From Lachnospiraceae bacterium (GTDB lineage Bacteria > Bacillota > Clostridia > Lachnospirales > Lachnospiraceae): a DNA stretch of 58,828 bases. Each line of letters starts with the position of its first letter. Within the stretch, counting starts at the first letter, position 1. The stretch is taken from positions 1-58,828 of the forward strand of contig JAJQBS010000052.1 in the NCBI GenBank assembly GCA_021203145.1, in the 5' to 3' direction. Shown here one piece after another: positions 45,852 to 56,271 of the stretch. Made by a program: the position numbers and the translations under genes. The notes under the pieces were generated by a model. That model ran no database searches. It was not told where the DNA came from and was given only the letters and a program-made list of their open reading frames with translations.

Positions 45852-47630
45852 TTATGCTTTCTTCTCGTCCTTCACAATCTGAATATGCACGTCCCGGAGC
45901 TGTTTTTCTTCTACCTCGGCCGGTGCGCCCATCATCACGTCCTGCGCGTTTTTGTTCATCGGGAAGGGGATAATCTCGCGGATGCTCTCCTCCCCGGCGA
46001 TCAGCATCACCATGCGATCCACGCCCGGCGCAATACCCGCGTGGGGCGGCGCCCCATAGCAGAACGCATTGTACATCGCGGGGAATTTCGCCTTGACATC
46101 CTCCTCGCCAAGTCCCACGATATTGAACGCTTTGATCATAATCTCCGGATCGTGGTTCCGGACAGCGCCGGAAGAAAGCTCCACGCCATTGCACACGAGG
46201 TCATACTGGTAAGCCAGGATTTCCAGTGCCTTCTCCTGGCTTTCAGAGGCCTCTTCCAGTGCCGCAAGACCTCCCTGCGGCATGGAAAACGGGTTGTGGC
46301 AGAATTCCAGCTCGCCGGATTCCTCCCCGATCTCATACATCGGAAAATCAACGATCCAGCAGAATTCATAGCTTTCCTTATCCATGTAACCGTCAAACCG
46401 GGTGCCGATCATTTTCAGCAGCACACCCGCGCCCTTCTGCGCGTTCTTAATATTTCCCGCACAGAGCGCCACAAAATCGCCCGGCTTCAGGCCGAGTCCT
46501 GCCGCCACGGCGTCCTTTTTTTCTTTTACAAATTTGGCAATGCCGCCGACGACCTCCCCCTGCTCGTCAAGGCGGAACCAGTAGGCCTTCTGGCCGCTTA
46601 CTACCTCCGCGTCCGCGCAAAGCCGGTCGATCACCTTTCTCGTGCCGTTGAAATCATGCGCCACGACTGCCTTCACCGTCTGCCCAGTAAAGGGGCCGAA
46701 CCCACAGTCGCCGAGCACCTCTGTCGCGTCCTGCACCTCCAGGTGAATCCGCAGATCCGGCTTATCCGTGCCGTAGCGCTCCATCGCGTCCAGATAGGCA
46801 ATCCGCTGAAACGGGGGCGTCGAAGCCTTCTGGTAAATGCCGTATTTTGAAAAGATCCCCGGAAGCACGTCCTCGAGAACCGCAAAGACATCCTCCTGGT
46901 CCGCAAACGCCATTTCCATGTCAAGCTGATAAAATTCGCCCGGCGAGCGGTCCGCACGCGCGTCCTCATCACGGAAGCACGGCGCAATCTGGAAATAGCG
47001 GTCAAACCCGGAGGCCATCAGCAGCTGCTTAAACTGCTGGGGAGCCTGCGGCAGGGCGTAAAACTTGCCCGGATGGTTCCTGGAAGGCACCAGATAATCC
47101 CTCGCGCCCTCCGGGGAGGAGCAGGTCAAAATCGGCGTCGTGATCTCCAGAAAATCATGCGCGATCATGCTCTGGCGCAGATCCGCCACAATCCTGCTCC
47201 TTAATACAATCCGATCCTTTACCGCCGGGTTTCTCAGATCCAGATAGCGATATTTCAGGCGGAGGTTTTCATCCGCGTCCTTCGAGTGGTTGATCTGGAA
47301 AGGCAGTTCATTGTACTGACATCTGCCGAGCAGCTCCACTTTTTCCGGCACGACCTCAATCTCGCCCGTGGCAAGCCTGTCATTCTTGCTGCTGCGCTCG
47401 CGCACCGTTCCTTCTACAGATATTGTTGATTCATAGTTCAGCCTGGTAAGCTGCTCCATGATCTCTTCCGTCTCTACAACGACCTGCGTCTTCCCATAAT
47501 AATCCCGTAAAACCAAAAATCCCAGATTTTTACTTACCTTGCGCAGATTTTCAAACCAGCCGGCCAGCTTTACCTTTTTGCCGACATCAGCAAGCCGCAG
47601 CTCCCCGCAGGTGTGTGTTCTTCCTTGCAT
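45852..47630 (-). CDS. aspS: Aspartyl-tRNA synthetase, bacterial type
   Basis: Charges tRNA-Asp. This 592-residue class IIb synthetase has an N-terminal anticodon-binding OB fold (VKLAGWFENLRKVSKNLGFL), motif 1-2 regions (DFLEITTPILTCSSPEGARD, FYALPQAPQQFKQLLMASGF, YFQIAPCFRDEDARADRSPG), a bacterial GAD insert and motif 3 PHAGIAPGVDRMVMLIAG. Length and order are normal. It is convergent with the motor pair, with no obvious terminator between them. Confidence 0.97.
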   Translation of the reverse strand: MQGRTHTCGELRLADVGKKVKLAGWFENLRKVSKNLGFLVLRDYYGKTQVVVETEEIMEQLTRLNYESTISVEGTVRERSSKNDRLATGEIEVVPEKVELLGRCQYNELPFQINHSKDADENLRLKYRYLDLRNPAVKDRIVLRSRIVADLRQSMIAHDFLEITTPILTCSSPEGARDYLVPSRNHPGKFYALPQAPQQFKQLLMASGFDRYFQIAPCFRDEDARADRSPGEFYQLDMEMAFADQEDVFAVLEDVLPGIFSKYGIYQKASTPPFQRIAYLDAMERYGTDKPDLRIHLEVQDATEVLGDCGFGPFTGQTVKAVVAHDFNGTRKVIDRLCADAEVVSGQKAYWFRLDEQGEVVGGIAKFVKEKKDAVAAGLGLKPGDFVALCAGNIKNAQKGAGVLLKMIGTRFDGYMDKESYEFCWIVDFPMYEIGEESGELEFCHNPFSMPQGGLAALEEASESQEKALEILAYQYDLVCNGVELSSGAVRNHDPEIMIKAFNIVGLGEEDVKAKFPAMYNAFCYGAPPHAGIAPGVDRMVMLIAGEESIREIIPFPMNKNAQDVMMGAPAEVEEKQLRDVHIQIVKDEKKA

Positions 47631-47666
47631 GCTCTTGTCGTCCTCTCTCTATTCATTCACAGTCAA

Positions 47667-47790
47667 TCCGGCGCCCCCCGCAGCTTACATTTTCCTGCAG
47701 CCGGTCCGGCGCCCTCACGGTTACATTTTCCGCAGCCGATCCGGCGCCCTCGCGGCTTACATTTTCCCGCAGCCGGTCCGGCGCCCTCGC
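47667..47790. repeat. GC-rich tandem repeat between the aconitase-like gene and aspS
   Basis: TCCGGCGCCC recurs at 47667, 47705, 47740 and 47777 (periods 38, 35, 37). Intervening units read CGGCTTACATTTTCCCGCAG. CAGCCGG/CCGGCG arms can form small hairpins. It fills the gap between the two genes and could act as a terminator or attenuator. Confidence 0.8.
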
Positions 47791-47795
47791 TTCCT

Positions 47796-50204
47796 TTATT
47801 TTCTGAGCTTCATCCGGTTCCTGTTGAAATTGATCAGGTAGCCGGCTTTTACAATTGCCTTCTCATTTTCCGTCATATCAGCGATGTAAAGCGAGATCTC
47901 CTTCGCGTCAGACGCATCTGCAGGAATCACATACGCCTGGATGTCCTGCATATCCCCTTCCAGAGCTTTTTTTGCGTCCGGCACAAAGATATAATCACCG
48001 ACTTCGAAGCACGGCTCTCCCTTCATCTGGAACGGAAGCATGCCCCAGTTCATGACATTGGAGCGGTAACGCTTGGTCGCGTACTCGCTGCAGATGTTTG
48101 CAAGACCGCCGAGGACTCTCTGGCAGCTCGCGGCCTGCTCTCTGGCGGAACCGTCGCCCGGCTTTACGCAGTAAATCATGCTGCCGATCTCGATGTCCGC
48201 AGGATCCACATCCGGCGCAATCGCCCGAGCCTGCTTAAGCGCAGAAGCCAGAGACGCATCCAGAGCCGCGGCAGCGTCCATGCCCGCGGAAAGTCTCGCA
48301 CGTTCGAGACGGTCGGTCTCCTTTGCCCTGCCCACGTACGCCGGGTCGCGCCTGGAAAGGGCAAACTCCGCCAGGCCGAGCGGGTTGGATCGATAGGAGG
48401 ACGTCTCGCCCGACGGAATCAGCTCGTCCGTCGTCGTGACCTTGTCCATAATCTTTGAACATACGCGCAGCAGAACATGTTCGGAAAGCGGCTCCATCTG
48501 GGGCCAGTCTTTGATATTCGGCCCATAGACAAGCTTTTCCTCCTGGCTGCCCTTCCCGAATCCCTGGTAAACCCGCGCACGGTAAGCACTGTCATCGTAA
48601 TGATAATCCGGCACCTGATGTCCACCCCCGGTCTTTATCGCATCCGGCGTCGTCTTCGCCGCAGACTGCGAAATGAGACGGGTATCTTCCCCTGCCGCGC
48701 CGAAGCCTTTCTCCAGCAGATCGGCAAACTGCTCCGCCGAGGTCAGCACGCCGCCGTTTGCCGCAGTCGCCGCAATCGAACGCGCATCCATGAGGGCGAC
48801 AGCAGAAAGCTGCCCGGCGCCCGGTTTGGAGCCCTCGCGGTTCGGGAAATTCCTCGTCGCGTGACGGATGCTCAGGCAATTGTTTGCCGGCGTGTCGCCT
48901 GCGCCAAAGCAGGGTCCGCAAAACGCGGTCTTGACTGTGGAACCGGCCGCCATCAGCGTGGAAATCGCGCCTTTTTGCACAAGATCCATAAATACCGGCT
49001 GGGAGGACGGATAGACGGCCAGCGTAAACGTGCCGTTGCCGATGCTCCTGCCCTTTAAGATCCGCGCGGCCTCCATGAGATTCGTATAGCCGCCGCCCGC
49101 GCAGCCCGCGATAATCCCCTGCTCGACCTGGAGCTTCCCATCCACAACCTTGTCCGTCAGATGGAAGTCTACGGAGGTGTTCTCCGTGAGCGCCGCCGCG
49201 CTCTTCTCCACCTCGCGCAGAATGTCGCCCGGATTCGCCAGCAGCTCGTCAATCTCATACGTATTGCTCGGGTGGAACGGAAGCGCGATCATAGGCTTTA
49301 CCGTACTCAAATCAACATAAACCAGCCCGTCATAATATGCCACGTCCGCCGGCTTCAGCTCGCGGTATTCCTCTCCGCGCCCATGCTGCGTCAGATAGTC
49401 TTCTGTCTCCTCATCCGTCTGCCAGATGGACGAAAGGCAGGTTGTCTCCGTCGTCATAACATCGATCCCGTTGCGATAATCCACCGTCATCGAAGCAACG
49501 CCCGGACCGACAAATTCCATCACTTTATTTTTCACATAGCCATTTTTAAACACGGCGCCGATAATCGCAAGCGCGATATCCTGTGGCCCTACGCCCGGAG
49601 ATGGCTTTCCATCAAGATAAATCGCCACCACGTCCGGATATGCCACATCATAGGTATCACACAGCAGCTGCTTCACCAGCTCTCCGCCGCCCTCGCCGAC
49701 AGCCATCGTACCGATCGCACCATAGCGCGTATGTGAGTCAGAGCCAAGGATCATTTTCCCACACCCGGCCATGGTCTCGCGCATATACTGATGAATGACC
49801 GCAAGATGGGGCGGCACATAGATCCCGCCATACTTTTTCGCCGCCGAAAGGCCGAATACATGATCATCCTCATTGATCGTGCCGCCGACCGCGCACAGCG
49901 AATTATGACAGTTGGTCAGGACATAGGGGATCGGGAACTTTTCCATCCCGGAGGCCTTCGCGGTCTGAATAATGCCGACAAAAGTGATATCATGCGATGT
50001 CATCGCGTCAAAACGGATTTTCAGATGCGACATGTCATCGGAGGTGTTGTGCGCTTTCAGAATGGAATAAGCGATCGTCCCCTTCCGGTCTTCCTCCTTC
50101 TCGGCCTTCTTCCCACAGACTGACGGCACCTTTGCCGCATCCGCCTCCGGAATGATTTCCGTGCCGCGGACCAGCCAGGCACCGTTCTCGAATAATTTAA
50201 TCAT
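47796..50204 (-). CDS. Aconitase-family hydratase (YbhJ-like)
   Basis: An 802-residue Fe-S hydro-lyase of the aconitase superfamily, probably acting on citrate/isocitrate or a related hydroxy-acid. Visible features are [60 protein letters not shown] (Cys ligands for the cluster), [20 protein letters not shown] and, in the swivelling C-terminal domain, [20 protein letters not shown]. It resembles the YbhJ subgroup rather than AcnA or AcnB. ATG 50204 follows GGCGGAAG. Confidence 0.88.
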   Translation of the reverse strand: MIKLFENGAWLVRGTEIIPEADAAKVPSVCGKKAEKEEDRKGTIAYSILKAHNTSDDMSHLKIRFDAMTSHDITFVGIIQTAKASGMEKFPIPYVLTNCHNSLCAVGGTINEDDHVFGLSAAKKYGGIYVPPHLAVIHQYMRETMAGCGKMILGSDSHTRYGAIGTMAVGEGGGELVKQLLCDTYDVAYPDVVAIYLDGKPSPGVGPQDIALAIIGAVFKNGYVKNKVMEFVGPGVASMTVDYRNGIDVMTTETTCLSSIWQTDEETEDYLTQHGRGEEYRELKPADVAYYDGLVYVDLSTVKPMIALPFHPSNTYEIDELLANPGDILREVEKSAAALTENTSVDFHLTDKVVDGKLQVEQGIIAGCAGGGYTNLMEAARILKGRSIGNGTFTLAVYPSSQPVFMDLVQKGAISTLMAAGSTVKTAFCGPCFGAGDTPANNCLSIRHATRNFPNREGSKPGAGQLSAVALMDARSIAATAANGGVLTSAEQFADLLEKGFGAAGEDTRLISQSAAKTTPDAIKTGGGHQVPDYHYDDSAYRARVYQGFGKGSQEEKLVYGPNIKDWPQMEPLSEHVLLRVCSKIMDKVTTTDELIPSGETSSYRSNPLGLAEFALSRRDPAYVGRAKETDRLERARLSAGMDAAAALDASLASALKQARAIAPDVDPADIEIGSMIYCVKPGDGSAREQAASCQRVLGGLANICSEYATKRYRSNVMNWGMLPFQMKGEPCFEVGDYIFVPDAKKALEGDMQDIQAYVIPADASDAKEISLYIADMTENEKAIVKAGYLINFNRNRMKLRK

Positions 50205-50458
50205 AATCTTCCGCCTTTCTTCTGTTGTTGCAGGCTTTTGAATCCCCCGTTCCGCCAGAAGGAGAATCAAAGCCCGGGTTCACGCATATCTGCCATCGCC
50301 GGAAGGTATCGTACCGGATCCGGCAGAAAAGCTGTTTTTTATTCTATCACCTCTGCAGCCATTCCACAACAATTTTTTCATTTCGCTCTTGTATTGCCCG
50401 TTTAAAAATGCTGGACTGAAAAAATCTGAAATAAAAATCAGAGGGGGATTGCCTGCTT

Positions 50459-51550
50459 ATGATTAGTAATTACATTCGGTCGATTGAATCCGAATATGAA
50501 AAAATGAGCCGTCACTGGCTGGACCTCCATGCCAACATCTGTGTCTGTGTGACTGCGATCGCTTTTCTGCTCGAAGTGATCCTGTTTTTTGTACTGGACT
50601 CCATGGACATGGTCAGCACCACAGCTCCCATATATATTCGAAGATATGTGGTGGTTCCTACCGGATTGAATCTCCTGATTCTTCTGATAATCTGGCTGGT
50701 ACGCAAAAAATATCCGAAGAGACTGACGCTGCGGGCCTACACGGTATCCCTCGGTCTCGTGGGCATCTGCTTCATTGTGTTTACCATTCACAGTATTTTC
50801 CCGTCCCTTTATTTTCTGTTTGCGATCCCGCTGTTGTTTTCCGGCATCTATGGTAATTATGTCCTGACCAGCGTGACAGCCGCGTGTACATTCGCGGCGC
50901 GGATCATCGGAGACATCGTAATCAACTGGGATTCGGCAACTGTCCTGGTGTGGGAGTACGGCTACGACTGGGTTGATTTTGCTCTCTCGCTCATGGTTCT
51001 GGCCGGTTTCTATCTTTCCTGCATGATAATGATCTATTTTGAGCAGGAAAAAAGGAACGCCACGGTTAAGAAAGAAACGGAGCGTATCCAGTTCCGGCAG
51101 GGCATGATTATTGACCAGCTGACTTCCCTGTACAACCGCACCGCGCTGAACGACGTCCTGACAGACGTAGAGAGGGCGGACGCCGGTATGATCTGTGCCA
51201 TGATAAAGGCCGAACACCTTCTGGAAATTAATGACCGGTCCGGGCATCTTGCGGGAGACGAATACCTCCGGAAGGTGAGCAGCATACTACGCTCCGTATG
51301 TGACCAGCATCTGGCGTTCCGTTACAGCGGCGACAAATTCTGTGTTTTATTCACCGGCATTTCGCAGGAAGAGGCAAGGAGCCTGTGCAGACGGGTCTGT
51401 AAGGAATCCGCGAAAATCATGGAAAATGGCAGCACCGAGCGGGCGGCAACTGTCTCCTATGGTCTTGCCATCCTTCGCGAAGGCCAGTCTCCCGAAAGCC
51501 TGCTCCTGGCCGCCGACGAGGATCTGGAGCGGAAACGGGCCGCGCAATAG
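50459..51550 (+). CDS. Membrane protein with degenerate GGDEF domain
   Basis: A 363-residue plus-strand gene. Five to six membrane segments occupy residues about 20-200 (for example CVTAIAFLLEVILFFVLDSM, FVLAGFYLSC-type helices). The C-terminal GGDEF-fold domain starts near residue 215 (IIDQLTSLYNRTALNDVLTD). Its active-site loop reads FRYSGDKFCVLF instead of RYGGDEF, so the metal-binding Glu is replaced by Lys and the first Gly by Ser. Synthesis of cyclic di-GMP is unlikely; a sensory or GTP-binding role is possible. AGAGGGGG lies 11 bases upstream. Confidence 0.85.
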   Translation: MISNYIRSIESEYEKMSRHWLDLHANICVCVTAIAFLLEVILFFVLDSMDMVSTTAPIYIRRYVVVPTGLNLLILLIIWLVRKKYPKRLTLRAYTVSLGLVGICFIVFTIHSIFPSLYFLFAIPLLFSGIYGNYVLTSVTAACTFAARIIGDIVINWDSATVLVWEYGYDWVDFALSLMVLAGFYLSCMIMIYFEQEKRNATVKKETERIQFRQGMIIDQLTSLYNRTALNDVLTDVERADAGMICAMIKAEHLLEINDRSGHLAGDEYLRKVSSILRSVCDQHLAFRYSGDKFCVLFTGISQEEARSLCRRVCKESAKIMENGSTERAATVSYGLAILREGQSPESLLLAADEDLERKRAAQ

Positions 51551-51654
51551 CTCAGAGCGATCTGCCGGGCATCATTATCTCTACTATAAATTTCAGGTTC
51601 TGTGAGCGAGGCAGGTTCTGCTCTGTTCTGTTATAAGCAAACGCATCCGACGTT

Positions 51655-53946
51655 TTACCTTGCCGACATTTTCTCCTGCATTCGGATCTTTGTCCCCTTT
51701 GTGTCTCTTCCGGACACCCGCAGCTTTGACAGGTTGACAATGCGGTCTTTGTAAGATACCTCTCTGGCGGCTCCCCCGGCATGAGTCTCATTCGGTGTGC
51801 CTTTTTCGATCCAGTAGACCTCCGCGACGGAATCACCGTCCCCAAGCTTCATTCCCCGCACGCCCACGGCTGTCTTTTTCTTTGCCGGTATCTCAGATAC
51901 CGCAAAGCGCAGGAAATAACCTCCCTCAGACGCCAGAACAATCTGCGTGTGCTCGGACGCGGCATATACGGCGATCACCTCGTCGCCCTCCTGCAGCTTC
52001 GTCGCTGCCGCCGTACGTCTGGATGTGTCAAACTCGCTGCCCGGCACCTGCTTGACCATGGCCTGCTTCGTCACAAACGTGACCACAGTATCTCGAATAT
52101 CGTTCATCCCCAGGACGCCGACAAAATTTTCTTCAGCACTGTTGTAGTTGCACAGATTGTCAACCGGCGTACCCTTCGCGCGGAATTTCCCATATGGCAC
52201 ATCCTGCATTTTCAGCAGATGCACCTTCCCATTGTCAGTAAAAATGCAGATGCGGTCGGTGTTCAGGCAGTGCAGGACGTATTTGCTCTCCTGATCCGCC
52301 GCTTCTTTGTTGTGTTCATACGTATTCTCATCGACTGAGCGGACGTAGCCGAAGCGATCCATCAGAAAGACTACAGGCAGCTCCTCGACCGGAGTCTCCT
52401 CGATCACAATTTCCCCTGCATTTTCAATCTGTGTCCTTCTCGGTCGGCCGAACTCTTTTTTCAGGGCATCCAGCTCTTTGATGATTACCTTCGCCATGGA
52501 ATCATAGTTATTCAGGATGTCTTTGTATAAAGCAATATTTTTCAGGGTCTGCTCATGCTCGGCCATCAGCACCTCGACCTCCAGGCCAATCAGTCTGTAA
52601 AGACGCATGTCGAGGATCGCGTTCGCCTGGGCTTCCGTAAAATTCAGCTTTGCCGCCTGTTTCCGGGATCTCTCTGACTTGAACCGGATTCCCTCTGTCA
52701 CACCGTTCACCAGGCAGTCCTTCACCTGGTCGCGGCTGCGGCTGCCGCGCAAAATCTCTATAATCAGGTCGATCACATCGCACGCACGGATCAGGCCTTC
52801 CTGGATTTCGCTCTTTTTTTCTTCCTTATCGAGCAGATTTTTGTATTTCCGCGTCGTCAGTTCAAACTGAAAATCGATATTGTATTCCAGTATTTTCCGC
52901 AGGCTCAGGGTCTCCGGCCTGCCGTCCGCGACTGCCAGCATGTTCACGCCAAAGGTGTCCTGCAGGCGGGTCTTTTTGTAGAGCAGATTCTTCAGCTTCT
53001 CCGTATCCGCTCCGCGCCGCAGCTCCAGCACGATGCGGATGCCGTCCTTCGAGGACTGGTTGGAAATGTCCACAATGTCGGTTGTCTTTCTCGTCTCGAC
53101 GAGCGCGGCCACCTCGTTCAGGAACTTTCCGATATTCGCGCCAATCATCGTATAGGGAATCTCGGTGATAACCAGCCGTTCCCTGCCGCCCTTTCCTTTT
53201 TCCACCTCCACGCGCCCACGAATGCGTATTTTCCCCTGGCCGGTCTCATAGATCTGCAGCAGCTCGTCCTGGTTGACGACAATGCCGCCGGTCGGGAAAT
53301 CCGGGCCTTTGATGTATTTCATCAGATCTGCATCAGTCAGCCTGTTATTTTTAATCATAGCCTTGACTGCGTCGATGACCTCCGCGAGATTGTGCGTCGG
53401 GATGCTCGTCACCATGCCGACCGCGATGCCGTCCGCGCCGTTCACAAGGAGGTTCGGTATTCGCACCGGCAGCACAAGCGGCTCCTTCTCGGTCTCGTCA
53501 AAATTCGGCCCAAAATCGACCACATCTTTGTCCAGGTCGGCCAGAAAAGCGACCTGCGTGATCTTCTGCAGACGCGCCTCCGTGTAGCGCATGGCCGCCG
53601 CTCCGTCTCCCTCGATCGAGCCGAAATTACCGTGGCCGTCCACAAGAGTCTGACCCTTTTTGAAATCCTGCGCCATCACGACCAGCGCGTCATAGATAGA
53701 CGTGTCGCCGTGCGGATGATATTTACCCATTGTATCGCCGACGATACGCGCACATTTCCGGTACGGCCGGTCATAGCGGATGCCCAGCTCGTACATATCG
53801 TACAGAGTGCGCCGCTGCACCGGTTTTAATCCGTCCCGCACATCCGGCAGTGCACGGGAGATGATCACGCTCATCGCGTAATCAATATATGATTTCTGCA
53901 TGATCTCGGAGTACTCGGCTCCGATAATGCGCTCTTCCTGTTCCAT
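51655..53946 (-). CDS. parC: DNA topoisomerase IV subunit A (GyrA/ParC family)
   Basis: The cleavage subunit of a type IIA topoisomerase, 763 residues. The catalytic Tyr121 lies in AAAMRYTEARL, the quinolone region reads HPHGDTSIYDALVVM (Thr at the usual Ser83), and the DNA gate start is YAMSVIISRALPDVRDGLKP. The C-terminal pinwheel has AVGVRGMKLGDGD but I find no QRRGGKG gyrase box, which favours a decatenating ParC-like enzyme over a supercoiling gyrase. The partner gene is 350 bases upstream. The start follows AGGAGG. Confidence 0.9.
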   Translation of the reverse strand: MEQEERIIGAEYSEIMQKSYIDYAMSVIISRALPDVRDGLKPVQRRTLYDMYELGIRYDRPYRKCARIVGDTMGKYHPHGDTSIYDALVVMAQDFKKGQTLVDGHGNFGSIEGDGAAAMRYTEARLQKITQVAFLADLDKDVVDFGPNFDETEKEPLVLPVRIPNLLVNGADGIAVGMVTSIPTHNLAEVIDAVKAMIKNNRLTDADLMKYIKGPDFPTGGIVVNQDELLQIYETGQGKIRIRGRVEVEKGKGGRERLVITEIPYTMIGANIGKFLNEVAALVETRKTTDIVDISNQSSKDGIRIVLELRRGADTEKLKNLLYKKTRLQDTFGVNMLAVADGRPETLSLRKILEYNIDFQFELTTRKYKNLLDKEEKKSEIQEGLIRACDVIDLIIEILRGSRSRDQVKDCLVNGVTEGIRFKSERSRKQAAKLNFTEAQANAILDMRLYRLIGLEVEVLMAEHEQTLKNIALYKDILNNYDSMAKVIIKELDALKKEFGRPRRTQIENAGEIVIEETPVEELPVVFLMDRFGYVRSVDENTYEHNKEAADQESKYVLHCLNTDRICIFTDNGKVHLLKMQDVPYGKFRAKGTPVDNLCNYNSAEENFVGVLGMNDIRDTVVTFVTKQAMVKQVPGSEFDTSRRTAAATKLQEGDEVIAVYAASEHTQIVLASEGGYFLRFAVSEIPAKKKTAVGVRGMKLGDGDSVAEVYWIEKGTPNETHAGGAAREVSYKDRIVNLSKLRVSGRDTKGTKIRMQEKMSAR

Positions 53947-54131
53947 GAAACTTTATTCCTCCTGTAGGATAAGCAGGACAAATCGTAGTCACTGAGGATT
54001 CCCCTGGTGACACATCGCCGCCCATCTATATGTCTGTCAGCCAGGCATTGTCCATCGGGCAGCCTGTTGCCATGTATCTATAGTCAGCCAGCATATCTGT
54101 CCAGCTGTGAGCCATCACACCGTCTATTATT

Positions 54132-54262
54132 TGCCAGCATACCGCCAGACAGCGCACAACTACACTGTTTATACCTGCCAGTGTGCCGCCGGACAGCGCG
54201 TCACTTATTTATATTTGCCAGTGTACCGCCAGGCAGAGTACCACTACGCTGTCCAGACATCC
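54132..54262. repeat. 40-44-bp imperfect tandem repeat between parE and parC
   Basis: TGCCAG(C/T)(A/G)T(A/G)CCGCC(A/G) recurs at 54132, 54176 and 54216 with similar tails (CAGCGC..AC). The whole gap 53947-54297 is otherwise without a gene I can support. The repeats separate two genes that are usually adjacent. Confidence 0.7.
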
Positions 54263-54297
54263 CTGCACAGTTTGCTGACAGCATTTCACCACCTTTT

Positions 54298-56226
54298 CTA
54301 CACATCCAGCAGCGCGTCCTGCGCGTGCTCGTAGATGAACTGCTTGCGCGGCGGCACCTCTGTGCCCATCAGCATCGCGGTCACAGAGGACGCGATGCGG
54401 GCGTCCTCAATCTCCACGCGCTGCATCACGCGGGTCTCCGGATTCAGCGTCGTCTCCCAGAGCTGGCCGGCATCCATCTCTCCCAGACCCTTGTAGCGCT
54501 GCAGGGTAAACGGTACCTTATGGGTCCGTCGGTATTTTTCCAGCGCCTTGTCATCGTAAAGGTACTGCTCCTTCCCCTTCGAGGGAATTACCTTATACAG
54601 CGGCGGCATGGCGATATAAACATGCCCCTCGTAAATCAGCTCCGGCATAAACCGGTAAAACAGCGTCAGAAGCAGCGTGCTGATATGCGCGCCGTCGACA
54701 TCCGCATCGGTCATAATCACGATTTTGTCATAGCGCAGCCTGGAAATATCAAAGTCATTCCCGTATCCTTCGGAAAACCCGCAGCCGAACGCATTGATCA
54801 TGGTCTTGATCTCCGCGTTCGCGAGCACCTTGTCAATGCTGGCCTTCTCGACATTCAGAATCTTGCCGCGAATCGGCAGGATGGCCTGATAATTGCGATC
54901 GCGTGCCGTTTTCGCGGAGCCTCCGGCAGAATCTCCCTCGACGATAAAAATCTCGCAGATGCTGGCATCCCGGCTCTCGCAGTTGGCCAGCTTGCCATTG
55001 CTGTCAAAGGAATACTTCTGCTTCGTCAGAAGATTGGTCTTCGCACGCTCCTCTGTCTTGCGGATTTTGGCGGCCTTTTCCGCGCAGCTTAATATATTTT
55101 TCAATACATCCAGATGCTTGTCAAAATAGCGGGTGATCTCATCAGCAGATACCTTTCCGACCGCCCGGTTGGCGTCCTGGTTGTCCAGCTTCGTCTTGGT
55201 CTGCCCCTCAAAGCGGGGATCCGGATGCTTGATGGAAATCACCGCGGTCATCCCATTGCGGACATCCGCGCCGGTAAAATTCGGATCCTTCTCCTTCAGG
55301 ACGCCGATCTGCCGCGCGTAGGCGTTCATAACCGTCGTGAACGCTGTCTTAAACCCAGTCAGATGCGCCCCGCCCTCCGCATTATAAATATTATTGCAAA
55401 AGCCCAGCACATTCTCATGAAACTCATTCACATACTGAAAGGCTGCCTCGACCCGGATGCCTCCCGATTCTCCTTTGAAATAGATCGGCTCACAGATCGG
55501 CTCGGACTCCTGGTTCATCTCGCGCACAAATCCGGTGATACCCTCCGGCTCGTAAAAGAGGATCTCCTCCACCGGCTCCACGCGCCGGTCCTCATAATGA
55601 ATCTTCAGCTCCGGGTTCAGATACGCAGTCTCATGCAGCCGGCTTTTCAGCTCCGTCTCAGAAAACCGGGTCTTCTCAAAAATCTCCGGATCCGGCAGAA
55701 ACTGAATCCGGGTGCCTGTCTCCTTCGTCCTGCCGATCACCGGAAGCAGGCCGTTTTCCAGCTCAATCACAGGGACGCCCCGCTCATAGCGGTCATGATG
55801 AATTTTCCCGCCAAGCATCACCTGCACGTCCAGCCAGGTCGAAAGCGCGTTCACCACGGAGGAACCTACGCCGTGCAGACCGCCGCTCGTCTTATACGCG
55901 GTATTGTCAAACTTGCCGCCCGCATGCAGCGTGGTAAAAACCAGGCGCTCCGCCGACATCCCCTTTTCATGCATCCCGACCGGAATGCCGCGCCCATTGT
56001 CCTGAATCGTCGCGGATCCATCCTTCTCCAGATAAACCTCAATCTGCGAACAGTAGCCCGCCAGATGCTCATCCACAGAGTTGTCCACGATCTCATAGAT
56101 CAGATGGTTCAGGCCCTTGCGCGAAACACTGCCGATGTACATCCCCGGGCGCTTGCGCACAGCCTCTAGCCCCTCCAGGACCGATATACTGCTCGCGTCA
56201 TAGGTTTCCGTATTGCTTTTTGCCAT
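54298..56226 (-). CDS. parE: DNA topoisomerase IV subunit B (GyrB/ParE family)
   Basis: The ATPase subunit, 642 residues, pairing with the ParC-like protein downstream. The GHKL ATPase motifs are EIVDNSVDEHLAG, QDNGRGIPVG and GGLHGVGSSVVNAL. The TOPRIM domain shows EGDSAGGSAKTARDRNYQAI and TDADVDGAHISTLLL. The C-terminus ends YEHAQDALLDV as in this family. Separation by a repeat-filled gap may partly uncouple the two. Confidence 0.92.
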   Translation of the reverse strand: MAKSNTETYDASSISVLEGLEAVRKRPGMYIGSVSRKGLNHLIYEIVDNSVDEHLAGYCSQIEVYLEKDGSATIQDNGRGIPVGMHEKGMSAERLVFTTLHAGGKFDNTAYKTSGGLHGVGSSVVNALSTWLDVQVMLGGKIHHDRYERGVPVIELENGLLPVIGRTKETGTRIQFLPDPEIFEKTRFSETELKSRLHETAYLNPELKIHYEDRRVEPVEEILFYEPEGITGFVREMNQESEPICEPIYFKGESGGIRVEAAFQYVNEFHENVLGFCNNIYNAEGGAHLTGFKTAFTTVMNAYARQIGVLKEKDPNFTGADVRNGMTAVISIKHPDPRFEGQTKTKLDNQDANRAVGKVSADEITRYFDKHLDVLKNILSCAEKAAKIRKTEERAKTNLLTKQKYSFDSNGKLANCESRDASICEIFIVEGDSAGGSAKTARDRNYQAILPIRGKILNVEKASIDKVLANAEIKTMINAFGCGFSEGYGNDFDISRLRYDKIVIMTDADVDGAHISTLLLTLFYRFMPELIYEGHVYIAMPPLYKVIPSKGKEQYLYDDKALEKYRRTHKVPFTLQRYKGLGEMDAGQLWETTLNPETRVMQRVEIEDARIASSVTAMLMGTEVPPRKQFIYEHAQDALLDV

Positions 56227-56271
56227 GAATTATGCTCCTCTCATTGCTCAACTTTTTTAACTCGATGGAGA

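Noticed and set aside
54007..55092. Plus-strand frame of 361 codons over parE and the adjacent gap
   Set aside because: Most of it is antisense to the TOPRIM region of parE, and the part outside lies in a non-coding tandem repeat.
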